Assembly (NCBI GenBank): GCA_963575645.1
Contig: OY754468.1
Coordinates: forward strand, 18,438,465-18,502,464
DNA length: 64,000 bases
DNA from: Xanthostigma xanthostigma
Taxonomy: Eukaryota; Arthropoda; Insecta; Raphidioptera; Raphidiidae
Reading direction: 5' to 3'
The stretch's first letter is position 1. Each line of letters opens with the position of its first letter. Below, piece after piece: positions 37,233 through 52,200 of this stretch. The position numbers were made by a program, and so were the translations under genes. A model generated the notes under the pieces. That model was not told where the DNA came from and did no database searches. It saw nothing but the letters and a program-made list of their open reading frames with translations.

Positions 37233-40200
37233 TTAAAAAAAAGTTGATTTTTGTTGAAGCATGTCTCTCAAGTATGCTATATAAGATGTAATCAAATCAT
37301 CCATTTTATAGCCCAGCGATGTTTCACACAAGATTTTGGAACCTTGCATAAAATTGCCAAGAGTCATATGGAAGAATGTATTTCCTGATGACCAGTTTGA
37401 AAGCATCGAGAATGGATGCACAGCCAAAATATCCTATTAAAAAAAATTACTTAGAGCAAATATTTAAGGATTTGAATTTACTAAGCAGTGCATAATTAAG
37501 CAATGCAACAATTTAAATCAAGTTTGATCATTCCAACTCCACAAATGGGGAATGGCACTAATTTAGATCAAAATTTACTTTTAAAATAATTTTTTACAAT
37601 ATGTTATCGTTTTGAGGCCCTCCCTGTCTAAAAAACATTTTTTTTTAAAAGTCTGTTCGTCTGTTAAATGTTAAATGACATTGACCTTGATTGTGACCAC
37701 ACATATTTATAAACAAGAAAAGCATTGCAGAATTTAAAAATTAGTCCTGCTCGAAAAATAATTGAATTTTCACTTCGAAACAGCATTTTTATACGCATAT
37801 TGATCAAAATTTAGCTTGAAACGTGATCTTTTTCTATGTAGATCAATCATTTGTTTATCTACAAATATACAATTTAATGTTCTACATGACAGGGCGTTTG
37901 AATACGATATTTATAGACAGCTCCTGCACGTAAAAAACTGTAATTATATGACCACAATCTAAGGTCACTGTCAAATCAAAGTTTTTGACGATGCTTTGTG
38001 CAATCCAGCGTCAGATTGTAATAAAATTAATAGTAAAAAAACATTTTGTATTGTCATCAGAATTAAAAACTGTTTAACTTAAAAAACTTTTATACCTATT
38101 TCATTTTCAAGTTTTTGGTGTGCTTTATTAAAAGTGTGATTTGCATCCGGACGAAAGCCGGGCCGGTCAGCTAGTTATTATAATATTGTATTATCAGAAC
38201 TACATACATATGCAACATGATATTATGATATTCGTAATTATTTTATAAAGAAAACCGAGTTTCATCAAAACTAATGAAATGCTATTTAAAAATGTCAAAT
38301 TTCGCTTATAACTTGATGTACAGAAAATTTTACTAAACGGGAGCATTGAAAAACGCATTTATTATGACTAAAATATCGCTTATGACTTTATGCGACAATG
38401 CTAAGAGACTTCTTATTTACGGTTATTTGTCATCTGTAATCGTCAAGTGACAATTCACAAAAGATTAAAAAAAACAGGCGTGAGACTCTCACGCGTAAGA
38501 AGTGAAACTTCTTAGGTTCTAGCATTTGTTGACGATTTTATTATTTCAGGATTAGGAAATGGTTATATGGAATTTGTTACTGTAGCTAGAGAAAATACTG
38601 TCTACACACAGTACCTACGCACTGCGCATGCGTGTAGAGTACGTATGACGTTTTGACAGAGGAAGTAGAAACGATTTTTCCAATATTTATTTCCAACTGC
38701 CTATTGAAGACTGAAGTCAGAGAAGGGGAAGCGTTTCACTTTTCGCCTGATCTAGTTCAATTTTCCCTACTGTGCATAAGAAAGGTTCACTTAAAAAAAT
38801 ACTCTAATGTCGCTCATTATAAATGAGATATCCAACTACCAAAGGCCTGCAATTTATATAGGTTCCCATCATTCAATCATCTTACGGAAGGGGGGGGGGC
38901 AGAAAACATGCAACCGGTTCCTCTACTATCTGAATAAACATTTTTGTATTTACTCACCTTCGTTATCGGATGTATAATATTAACTCCGCTCTTATTAATA
39001 CCAATAATGATAACTTCAGGATAACTCGGTTCAGTCGTTTGTTTCACTTCAAAGAACGCAGATCCAAACATTGGCCACTGTGAAATAATTTGCAAGAATG
39101 TATTTTTGGCTTCCTTAATGGTCATGGGTGACTCGTTGATATACGCCGCCGAAATACTCTTTTTCCAGTCTGTCACGCTCTGCATTTTGATAACATCCGG
39201 CGGAACAAATTCCTTCAATAGCTGAGAAATTTGTGACAAACTCGTGCTGTCATCTCCAAATCTCACTCTGTAAAGTAATGCGGCAATTCTAATCGCATCG
39301 TTTTTGGAACATTTATGATAACCTCGAAGATATTTTGGAAGTTCTTGAGGAAAATGGAATATTAAGTCTGCATTTGGATCTCGTCCAGGTACAGTATTGA
39401 CCCATAACTTTTTCATGAAGAATATCTGGTACTGACATTGAACTAAAAATAAAATGTATTATTAAACAACTTATGTAAAACTAAACGTCAAACGAATGCA
39501 AAGCCTCATAATTTAAAATCTCTCTCTTTCTCTCTCACTCCAGAAGTTTTGAAGAAATGGGGGTGCAGCATCTAATATCGTTTTCAGCATCGAGAACTGC
39601 CCTGGAGCAGGGCAGGCCCAATGCGTAACTATTGGTTAAACTTTGTTCATTGTTAATTTAACCAATAGTTACCCATTCGGCCTGCTCTGCCCCGGGGAAG
39701 TACTTGATGCCGATAACGCTAATAAATATAGCCACTAAAATGTACTGTACAATGAATATTTTTTTAACTCTTTAAAAATATAAAAAATGATGCTTGCATT
39801 AGTAAAAAAAACTTGTCAATTAGTATCAAAATCCATTTAAAATAGAACCTTTGCAAAATACTCGAAAACAACATTTGAATATTTAGTTTGAAGATTATAA
39901 TTGATCAAACTTACCATTGTGATTTGGTTTAGATTGTTTCATCCATTCAGTAAGTTCATGAATAAAATCAAAGAAGAAATAGTGACTTGGCACAGAAAAT
40001 ATTTTATCCGATATCTTCACCATTAAACTGAAACCATCTGCATATTTTAAGTTTAATCGCGATGTAATATTATCACACAGGTCTTTAGCTCTTGTACTAG
40101 AATCAACTTCAAATGCTTCATGGTTGCCATCAGGGAAATAAACTTTATGATAAATCTGGAAGCTCTGATGTTGAATCGCTTCAACTTCAACAGTGTACGG

Positions 40201-43200
40201 TGGGAATTTCCTTTGCCCGTTTCGCAAAGTTTTCTGAAGACGCAACAGACACGCACTGGCGTATGGATGCGTTCTAGTTTTCAAAAACTCGTTTAATTCT
40301 TTCATCACATTTTGACTGGGAACAAATATTCCTGTAGCTAACCACATAAGTTCCCAACCTCTCTCTTCACTGTAAGAAACGCGATTGAACGTCAGCTGTT
40401 TCATTATTTGACAGTATATTTCGTCTTTCAATATTTCATGTCTAAGCGCACCTGAGAATATTTTATTTGTGAACTCATTACTGTACAGTGGTTTCGCTGA
40501 CGGCAGGTCGCCCATATATTTCATTATAGCAGTAAATGCTACACAGGCCTCCAAACACAAATCTTGGTTGTGTATTAATTTCTCGTGTAGTGGCAATTTC
40601 AACGGTTCTTTACTATGACGCCACAGTTCGTTAGATTTCGATTTCTTAACAATTGATATTGTTGATGTTCTACGACCCACCGAATCATCATAACTACTCC
40701 GGAAATTTTCGTCAGCATATTTCGCCATAGTGTGGGCTCTAATTCTTTGTATGGTGCTAACTCTTCTTGAGGATGATCTATTGACATCAAATGCGTCATC
40801 GAGTTTAAATAACAACAGGACGTCGTCCGGCGGCTTATTCATGGTCGGTAAGACATGCACCACATCGGTTGGGAAATCTCCAATTTTATTATTACATTCG
40901 CCGTGTGCCCAACTTGACGACAATACTGTTTCTCCAATAGAACCGCCTTTGAGAATAATTAAATCGCCTTTACTGAATGAAAGAATATTCTCATCGTCGG
41001 TTTTTGGTTTGTAATCCTGTGTTGCAACTGCAAAGTGCGATCGTTTCTTCAAACCTTCAATTAAATAATTAATTAATTTGTGCAGTTCTTCTGCATCAAC
41101 ACTCTGTAAAGTATATTGATGATTTGTTACAGTATTTATTGTGAATTTATGAATAGTCGAATTAATATTTCGTTCAAATGTAACTTGAATGATTTCAACA
41201 AAAGATAATTCAGCAAGAATTTGTTCCTGATCATCAATGAAATAGACTCCAGTCCAATTAACGGCGACAATGATATTATCAGTTGAGAGATTAGGTCCAG
41301 ATGTTTTGGCGGCTTCAAAAAATCTTGAAAATAACAAAGGCCATGTTATTTTAGCAAACATAACTACATCTTCTTTGGCTTTTGTCACAGGGGCATGCTG
41401 TCGTACGCTTGCACTTTTTTGGAATGCATCAACAATACGCTTCACCCACTTTTGTTCCATACCACTGTCTTTGTTCAGAATATGAATCGGTAAATAACTC
41501 GTAACCGAACTTTGTAAAATGTCGGGTTTCATGTTTGCGCCATAATCGACGTAGTATTGTTGAGCGGCTAGTACGGCCACATCGCCATCGGTATTACATC
41601 GATATTCCCCAGCTTTAATTCCTTTGACTATCTGATGATAAATTAAATCTGATGCAATACTATCCTCCTTAGGGTTATGCCAAGGTGAAAATATTTCTTT
41701 GCGGAAAATAATTTTCCACTGTGCATCTTTTTCATGAAAACCTTGTTCTTTTGCAAACTGTTCACAATTTGATATCGCATCCATTATATGTTCACCGCAA
41801 CTACCCAATGACATAACTTTATTGGATATTGTTATAAATATTGAAAAACCAAAAGTGTCCTTCAGTTGAAGATTATCAGCAATTTGACCTACCAATTCTT
41901 CAGATGTCGTTGCTGAATCGATTAAAACAGTACGTGTCGATCCATCCATAAAGAAAACAGATAATTTAATTGGTTTTTTAGACTTGGTTGCTTGCAATTC
42001 TAGCCAACTTGGAGGCTGATTACGAGAGCCATTGACAAATGTTCGATTTAATCTTCCTTCACAGTACGGTGCATATCCGGGAGGTCCCTCACGAATAAAT
42101 GCTCTAAGATAGTTCACAAATAAATCCGATGGCGAAAAACAACCGATGCAGAGTGACAGCAGTATCCAACCACGAGCGTGCGATACTTTGTTAGGGTTGT
42201 TTGTGATCTGTTTACAGATCTGACAATAAATTTCATCTCTGAAATTTGAAAAATAAAACCACAAAGGATCAGTTTCATTTGTCGCAAATTTAACATACCA
42301 AACTGAACATTAATAATTGCAGCGTTCGGCGGAAATCATTACTACTGCCATGACTATTACAAATTCTTTTTTTATATGAGTGTAATTTACTGCAATGCTA
42401 TTCACGGAAGTATTGATTAAATTGTTAAATAAGCGATTAAATATTAATCTGACGAATTCTATTTGTAATTAAGTATGTGATTTAATATTTTTTTTAAATG
42501 ATTTACAAAATGGAAATTTTAATTACGAAGTCCAATTATTACATAATATAGAAATACAGTGTAACCTCTTTATAATGAATCTCAAGGGATCGAGTTTTTT
42601 TTTTCGTTATAAAAAGTTTTTGTTATATGGAGAGAAGACAGAAAAATTACCAAATTTCACATTAATTTATTCCAAACACATATAAGTCGGTTAACTTTGC
42701 CTGACGTTTTTGCTATGCCAATATTTGTTTTGTATTTTATTAAGTATCTTATGCATGTCTCGGGATGTGGTGGAATCATCTTCACTAAACAATAGGAATT
42801 TTTCGATAAGTTTGGCGGCATCAAGTACTTGTAATAGTTGATGATGGTTCAGAATCATCCTCTTTACGTCTGTAAATATTTGCTGACGCAGTGACGCCTA
42901 AATATGAACATATTTCTTCGCAATAGAGAATGGCTGTTGCACTATAAAGAGGGTATTAATGTATGGGTTTTAAGGTAAACCAATCAAATTGTAAAAATCT
43001 ATTACGTTATAGGGAGTTTTTCGTTATAACAAAGGACGTTATAAAAAGATTACACTGTATACATAATATATACATTCATTTATTAAGTAGGAAAAGGACG
43101 TTAAAACTATGCTGATATTTGAACGGTTCAGAGCCTATCAATTTCGTAAAAGCAAATGGTAAAAGGTTGCGATGCTCTCTCTCCACTCTACCATAGCTGC

Positions 43201-46200
43201 ATAATATGTAATGTGTCTCTCTATCTATGCAGATCTGTATCTGTCATTATTATTAAATAAAAATTCAGTAACTTAGTAAAGAATTTACTTTGATAGATAA
43301 ATGCCATGTTTGAGTACCATGGACCCGCTTAGCCTTCGTTTGCTTGTATGTAGACTGCAAATTGATATTTTTAAAAACGAACAAATTCTTGATTTTCGAG
43401 TTGAATAGTATGGAATGAAAACTTTGCATGCTGAAAAAGGTTTTCACATTTTCCAGTAGATACCTATACTTTTTCTCCATGCACTACTCAATGCGATTAA
43501 AAAAGAAATTGTATTTTATAAAAAGTTGAACTTCACTCAAAAAGTAAAATCTGTTAAATTTCCTTCCTAGACTACTTGATTCAATTCGAAACCATTTGTC
43601 AGTTCAGCGCATCTATTGGTCTTATTTTTGTAGATTAAGCTTAAGGTTATACGCCCGATAGAGCAATGTATAGATAATACGCTGAAATTTTAATATGTTA
43701 ATTATGGATATCTCATACATTCAACTGCATTTTTTAAAAAACATTGACCGTCTAGTTTTCAAGTTATTAATTATTAAAAATGCGATTTTTAACACAGTGA
43801 TAAATGAGAAGACTGACCGGAAGTGTATATAAAAATAAGATTAAACCAAATTGGCTATAGACAAATTTTTAAAAAACTGATTATTCGAAAGTTTGACTCC
43901 TTTAGATAATGTAATTAAAAAACTATACTTTCCCGTGCAGTTTTGGAGAAATAATAATTAAAAATTTTCGAAACAACTCTCAAAATCTCTATTTTCTAGA
44001 TTTGAATTATGTCACCATGAAAACCAGATTACACGAAAAGTTTTTCATAAATTTTGTTTTTATTAAATAATTTTTTTGACGTAGCTAATAACTAAAACTT
44101 GAAAATTGGATATTTTCTCATTTACCAAGTATTAAAAACTGCATTTAATATCCAATAACTCAAAAACTATACGTCTAACGGTTCAAAGGTTTTTAAAACC
44201 AAAACGTAAGATAAAATCATTCGTGTACGCTGGACTTAATTAAATATACTGCTTATGTCAAATGTTTAAATATTATTTCTTAAATATTAAAAAATAAAGC
44301 TATGATCAACGGGATATAATATTTCCATAAGAAATAATAAATTTACCAAGTCATATAACATTTTTTTGTTACAACAAAATATGGACGCAGTTTTTACTAA
44401 TACGGTCGAGAGCGTATAACCTTAAAACGTAATTGAAAAAACTTACCGCAATTCAGGTCTTAAAATGCCATGTCCGATAATGAAGTGTAATTTTTCAAGC
44501 GTACTAGTTCTTCGAGAATGCAACCAATCCTGATAACTGTGGATGACAAATTCGTCTTCTAGTAAACCTCGACGTACTTCCTCACTCAATTTATTTTTAT
44601 GTTTCAAAGTCATATGAATTAATTTCTGACGTTCTGCTTTTGAAGCATAATTTTCTGACTGTTCCATTCGTACTGCATCCTGAAAAAAAAATAGAATAGA
44701 AAGCCAAATTAATAATTACGAACTTTTCATTAATAAATGTTTAAATAGTAGAATCTACTTGCAAATCAATAACCATTATAATATTTATACCTATTTAAAA
44801 AATCTGAATACTGTAAGATTGTATCTAAAGTCTATTCGAACTCAACTTAAATTTATTTTAAATTTAAGGCCAGATTCAAAATTAACAGAAAACAAAATTT
44901 ACAATAATATCAAATTTACAATAAAAAAGTCGCGGCTGTGATAAGTTGGACTCATTTTTAAATATTTCGAAACTTGCTAAAAATGATGTCTACAAAATTT
45001 TGCGTAAGAGTTAAAGTTTTAAAATGATAATACATATTGTTTAGTTATCATACCAAACTATTACACAGATATTCAAATATGTATTACAACCAAAATTTTA
45101 GAAAAAAAAACGAAATTATCAATTAATTAATTATCAATAATTCATATATTTATTTGCCATAACATCTGAAAATTCTGTAAAGTCAAGGGGAGAGGGTTCA
45201 ATTGAAAAAAAAAATGTAAATATCAAAATGCCGAAAACTTCTATTTCTGTTAGGTATTATATTCACAATAGACCTATTCAGTTAGGGCAAGCGAGAGAGA
45301 TAAATACAACACAGTTCGTGTTAAAGGACAGTGAATTGGTGCGTGTTTCGTTCTGCGCATTGTTGTGGCAGTGAAGTAACTTCTCTGGATAGGCGTATTT
45401 GGGTGTATTGACAATAGCTCTGTTCCAAGCTATTTGAGAACGTTAACAGAACCGTCACCGTGTTGCGCAGTAGCTAAAACGAAACTGTATCGGTTTTGAG
45501 CTACTGCGCAAGACTGTGACGGTTCTGTTACCGTTCTCAGACAGCTTGGAACAGAGCTTATATCACACATTGTTTTATGTGTGAGCATCTTTACTGACGC
45601 CCATTTTTCTAATATTTTTTACATAGTGCCAAGAAAGTGAATTCTAGGAAATGACGGTTGTATTGGGCAGTTCAAAAAGTTCTGTATGTCCTATCGTATC
45701 TAGAGGAGGTTCTGTACCTTCCTTGGTCAGCTTTCAACATATTTTGAGGTTATATGTAATAATCGAATCTGAATGTTTTATACATATCTCTTAGAAATAC
45801 CAGGGATTCACTGTTTTATCTCTCTTTATTTTGCTGTCAAGAAATAAAACTCACACTATCGAAATTTAAAAGTTCTAATATTAATGCGTCAAAGTCTACT
45901 TTACAAAAATAAACCATACCTGATATACGGGATTATTCACGTAACTTCTGTTAACTGTATTAATAACTTTTTCCATAACAGGTATATTATCGGATTCATC
46001 AGTAACATATCTGGGTTCAGGTAAATCGCCCATAAAACGCAAAATCGTGATCCACACAGCTTGAGACGCCAAAACGTCACTAGTTATCGGTAAATCTAGC
46101 AGAGACGTTTTCAGGTGTCGTCTTGAATACTGATGATTTATATTTCCAGTGAAATATGTTGCTGCAAATTTACGAAAACTATACTCCGATAGATCTTCGC

Positions 46201-49200
46201 GTTCTTCTGTTGGCATGTTGAAAGCGATTACGGCAGATTTTGCATCATCGTCCACAGTTTGGTCAAGCTTAAAAAAAATTATAAAGAATTTCTTTACAAA
46301 TTTAACCAGCTGTTGTGTGTAATTTTGTAATTACAAGTGAGACATATTTAAGGTATTTAAAAATATGCTACTCTCTAGCGACAAAATTCAAAAACTATAT
46401 TTGAATTGCGATTTTAAGCCTACTATAAATTAACGTGATGACATTAATTTTTACCATTCCAACATCATACATGGGGAATAGTACTAATATAGGTCAAAAT
46501 TAACTTTTCAGAATTTTACAATATTTTTTAGTTTTGAGGTCCCCCGAATCAAAAAAACATATTTTTTGAAAAAGTCTGTATACACGATACAGGTCAAACG
46601 GATGAACGAATCGAAACCGAATTTTGAGAACATGTTTGGCATGAAAATATGAAGAGCCCTATTGTTTTTGGGTAAAATCGACGCATGCGCAAAAGAGATA
46701 TATGCTATAACGTTGTTTTTTATATAATAATGGTATACTTTTCATAACGGTTTATTATTCTACTTTTTTTTCAAGAAAGTTTTGTGAAAAATTTTGTTTT
46801 CTAAACTTTATAGTTTCGGAAATATTTTTAAAATAAAAAAAAAAAACAGCTGTTCTTTTGTTCTGTAGATCTGTCAGAAAGGTTAAGCATGCTTTGGTAA
46901 ATTTTATCATGACGTGGAACATATTAGGGTAAGATAAATTGGTCGAGTAACTATGCCAATGAATAGCAAATATTATATTTAAAACTAGCTTTTACCCGCA
47001 TCACCGCACGCCATATCAGAAATTTTATTTTCTTTATTATATTCAATACTAGCTGCTCCGCACGCAATTGTGATGAAACACAGTAGCGACAACAGTAACG
47101 GAGCCTTCGGCTATAATATATTATATCTCCGAAACGACTGGACCCATTTTGACGGGACTTTCACTGACAGATAACTGATGTTATAAGGAGTAACTTAGGA
47201 TACTTTTATTTTATATACATAATATATAGCCGAAAGCTCTATTACTATTGTCACTACCCTGTTTCATCACAATCGCGTGCGGAGCCTCGGAGAGTAGCTA
47301 GTATAAAATAATAGTAGCCTAAGGTACTCCTTATAATATCAGCTATCTGCCAGTGAAAATCCCGTCAAAATCGGTCCAGACGTTTCGGAGATTAGCCGGA
47401 ACGAACAGACAGAGAGACAAACACTTTAAAAATAGTTTTTTTGTTATAAGTACCGTACATACTTTTATATGCATTTAGTAAAAAGCTATTATTTTGACAT
47501 TACAAACAGACACTCCAATTTTATTTATCTGTATAGATTACTGAAGTTGGAATGGTCCCGTTGCCGAATGACTGGGAAATTTCTGCCGTTTCCCAGTCAT
47601 TTAGTTCTAACAGAATCTAAAAACGAAGCGGCAGAAATTTTTTTAAATATTAACCCTTTTTTTACTAACTTTGAAATTTTTTTTCCCCCCTATCTTTAAA
47701 TGGGTCCAGATTCCGCCTATATATCGTATAAGAAAAATGCTCTAAATTACTTAAATAGCTTATGTATCAACCGGCAGAAGGTTGGGACGACATCGTTTTT
47801 TTACGCGTCAGCTCCCGAACTACACGTATTTTTGATGCAAAATAGCGTGAAACGTAAACTGTTTTTATAAACCTGATCAAATAATAATAGGTGTGTTTGG
47901 TATATCAGTGTAGTGTGTAGATTACTCAGTGAAATATACACTGAAAAAGGTTACATTTATGTATGTACTAACAAACGCAGTAGCGTCAAAAGCGTCAACA
48001 CTTTTAACTCTGAAGCACAATATGAAACGCACCTAATTAAACAAAAAAAAATACAATAGTTTTATATGTAGTTACCTTATCTTTGTCTTGTTCAAAAATA
48101 GTAGTAAACTGTTTATCAATAAACTCGTCCACATTTTTAATATCAATTTTAGCATCCTTTTTCTCTTCTTTTTGCATTTCTTGTTCCAATTCAGCTAAAC
48201 GCATTTGATAGTTTTCTTCTGCAGTTTCCTTATACCTCTTAATGCCTTGTTTTTTTAATTCCAATTCTTCAAGTCTCCTTAAATCGGTAATTTCTTTTAT
48301 TCTTCTGTCTTTCCAATGCGTTTTTTCCTTGCATGATTTTCGAATCAAGTAACCACGGCATTTAGCTTGCAATGAAATTATATTTTCACGTATGTTTTTA
48401 AATCGATTAGTCAAGACGCGTGATTGAATTTTAGCTTGTAATCGCGAATAACCCTTTTTCATAATTAGGAATTGTTTCCTTGGACCTTTGGCTCGCCAGT
48501 GCTTCTGAACATTAATCGCTGCTGCTTTTAATTTCAAATAACGTCTTCTATAAATCCAACCTCTGATGGATCGCTGAAGCACTAATATATATTTAGCTAG
48601 AATTCTTGTTCGTTCTTGCTCAAGATACGCATCCTGCAAATCTTTCAGGAAAACTTTGGTTTTACCCAATTGGTAGTCCTGATACTCTTTGTGCTTTGCA
48701 AGGATCAACGTGCATATTTTTTCCGTGGCTGCACGGCAGTTCGTTTTGTGAGCCGGAGGTATACCGGTTGTCAAATGGCGGTAGCGTTTAACAAATTCGA
48801 AATATTCATGACGAATCGGATACCCTGCTTGACGGATACGAGCTGTTTCCATCATACCTGAGTAACGTAGCTGTCTACAGCACAATACTTTATCAAATAT
48901 CTGTAATACGATTTTGATGAATTTAGTTGAAATCTAAAATTGTATGCACAAGTATATAAAGATTTTATAAAAGTCTCACTCACGTTTGGTTTTTTATATT
49001 CATTTGGCTTTATGCAACGAACAAAAAATGGATGACAGGAACCCAACGTTTTCATGAGGACGTCTAAAGAAGATCGAAACTGAGACGATAAAGTTGTCGA
49101 TTGCTTCATAGGTCCAGAACTATTAGTTATTCCGAAAATTTCATCGTGAAAAAGTTCTTTTAAAAATAGATTTTGTGAGTGATTAATTAGCTGTTTCAAA

Positions 49201-52200
49201 TCCAAACTGAACGAATCACGATTTTTCTCTAGGAAACCTTTAAATAATGAAAAAAGAACATAAATTAATAAATTATGTTTACCAAATAGAGGAAATCATT
49301 CAATTACAATTCAATTAACGTTTCTATTTAGATTTGAATCTTCTTCAGAATAACAATTAACTAAAAACATATAAAAATGATCATTATTATATTTTTACCC
49401 ACGACGGAACGGAGCAGGTACAGTAGAGACGCGATAATCCGGACTAATTAAAACACAGCTGATCCGGATTATCAAAATGTCCGGATTACTGGATGTAATT
49501 TTAATTATCAAGAAAACAAACTAAAATGCTCATATTTTGCGGCTAACTGTTTATTTGAGGATCCCTTTTTTAATTTGTCAAGAATTTCGTTTTTTACTTG
49601 CAGTGATAAAGTAACGCGTGATCGTTTACGCGGTGCCATAGTGCGTTCTCTATGTATTTCTATCTGAGTTTGACAACGACTACATACATACTAAAACCAC
49701 CTAACTTCTCTCACTTCTCCGGCAACAAATATGTATGTAACTGTTTGTAACACACCGTCGGCCAATAGTGTTGACGCAAATAGTGCCGGTACAGCTACTC
49801 AATAACTAAGTATCATGATCCGGATTACTGAAACTGGAAAAATCCGGACTACAATGTACATAATACTATCAAACGACTGTCCGAATTACCAAAGAATCCG
49901 GATTATGAAGGTTCGGATTAACGCGTCTCTACTGTATATGTGTTTAGGGTGAGAGATTGTTACTTTGTTTGTATGTTGCCAATTATCTCGAAAACGGTTC
50001 AATCGATTCAGATGCCGTTTTCTGTAAATGATTTGTACTTCATCTGTGATGGTTCTTAGATAGATATTACGATGGTAACGCCCCAGGGGGCACTGCACTG
50101 CAGAAAAAATTAATCGTAAAAACCATAACAAGCGTGCTACGCAGGATAGGCTCTCAGATATAGCTACACTGTGTATGCAAGTTCGGCTAGGCCGCTAGAC
50201 CATTTGAGCACACTTTTACTAAATCTCTAAAAAGTTTAAAATGAAACATAATTTTATAAAATAAAATTAAAAATTTTGAAAAACCCCACGGTAGATATAA
50301 ACGTTGTCATAGAAAAAGGATTAAATAAAATTCCGAAATCCCTTGACTTAAAAGAGGTCAGTAGTCAAAGAAAATTCGTCAGGGCCTGCCGTTCACTGCC
50401 CTGAAATGAACTAAAATATTGCAATTTTGGAGTGGGTATGTGACTGACTGAAATCACGTTAGGTACATAAATAATTGTAGTGTTCAATTGATATTTTCCT
50501 ATTCTTAATCCAGGGCAGCGAATAGCAGCCACCGACGCATTTCTTTGGTTACTTACCTCTTTTAAGTCGGGGGATTTTAAAATTTTATTTAATCCTTTTT
50601 CTATGACAACGTTTACATTCGTCTTGGGTTTTTTCAAAATTTTTAATTTTGTGTTATTCATTTTTTGCTTAAATGTTATTCTGAAGAAGATCCGGATAGA
50701 AATCTTAATTGAATTGTAATTGAATGGTTTGTTAATATATTGTCTGAAGAATTGGTCGTTAATTTTATTTATTGAGGAGTAATCAGATGTTAACCAAAGA
50801 TTTGATTATATAATAATATTTACCTTTCACATCATAATTAACATCTCCTGCATAATGTTTTATTCCAAATACAGCTGTAAGATCGGATTTAGGTTTAATA
50901 TAGCTGGACTTCTTGCCATGTGTATTATGAAGTTTAGACAACATCGTAATATCAGTTCCCTTTGGAAATTTTGATTCTTCATCAATTAAAGCCATTATGT
51001 TGATTGGTTTCATGCCAATCATATCTAAAACAACTTGGTTATCTATGAACTCTATGTGTTCCCAGTTTATACTCTCATTTTTGTATTCTTCCTGTTCCAT
51101 TTTGAAAATATGCTGAACGAAAAATTGTTGCAAATTTTCATTTGCGTAATTGATACAAAGCTGTTCAAAACTGTTTGTGTCAAATTTTTCAAAGCCGAAA
51201 ATATCCAAAATTCCAATTGAACTTTTGGTTAAAGATTTCGGTTTAAAAATTGCTCCGTTAATCTTTTCAACTATTAATATAAAAAGCTTTCCGTAAACAC
51301 CTTTGACAAATGCATCTCTCGATTCAATCGCTTGTTCTTTTGATATTGTTGAAACAACTTTCTCACCGTGTGCAAATATAGTTTTTTTAGTTAAAGCCTC
51401 ACTTAAATACTGTTTATTTGTTCCCAGTAAACTGGCTACACGATTAAGATTTCCTGAATCTTGAATTTCTGAAGCTTCCAGGTTTGACACCGTGGTGCTC
51501 GTATATTTTAGATTGCCGAGATGTAAGATTGCAGCAAGCAGTTTGAATATATCCCATATTTCACTGTCGTTAAAATTAAGAACTTTCATCGCACCGCGTA
51601 TATCGGCAAAAGCAACGGCATCATCTCTTCCATCGCAAGTTAAAGTTTTACCTCCCGTTAAATAAGCATATTGAGACACTTCGCCTAAATCTAATTTCTT
51701 TTTCTCTTCCTTAGAAAGTCCACAAACTAAGCTATAAAATATATGGTAATTTCTTTCGCCATTATTCTGTGAGACAATTCGGCTTTTTTCTAAAAGGTAC
51801 TGTTCAATTTTGGCACCTTCGATAGACCCAGATTTGTTAAAGTTAATATCAATATATTTTCCAAAGCGTGAAGAATTGTCATTTCTCAGAGTTTTCGCAT
51901 TGCCAAACGCTTCTAAAATAGGATTTGCTTCAAGTATTTGTTGCTCGATCCACGAATGTTTGCCGCTTATTGCAGCTAAATACTGAAGTATCAGTTTGGT
52001 GCTTTCCGTTTTTCCTGCACCACTTTCGCCACTAAAATAAATAAAGGTTTCAAAAATTGAAAATTTCGAAAAATTTCGTAATTGATTTATTACCTGATAA
52101 CGACACATTGGTCTTCTGACAATCTCATCATTTCGGAAAAGCTATTATCGCCGACAGCGAAAATATGTGGTGGCATTTCACCTAATTTTTTATTACGATA

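Noticed and set aside
40730-41014. 94-codon plus-strand open frame
   Set aside because: Antisense to myosin exon 9 within conserved SH3-to-MyTH4 coding sequence.
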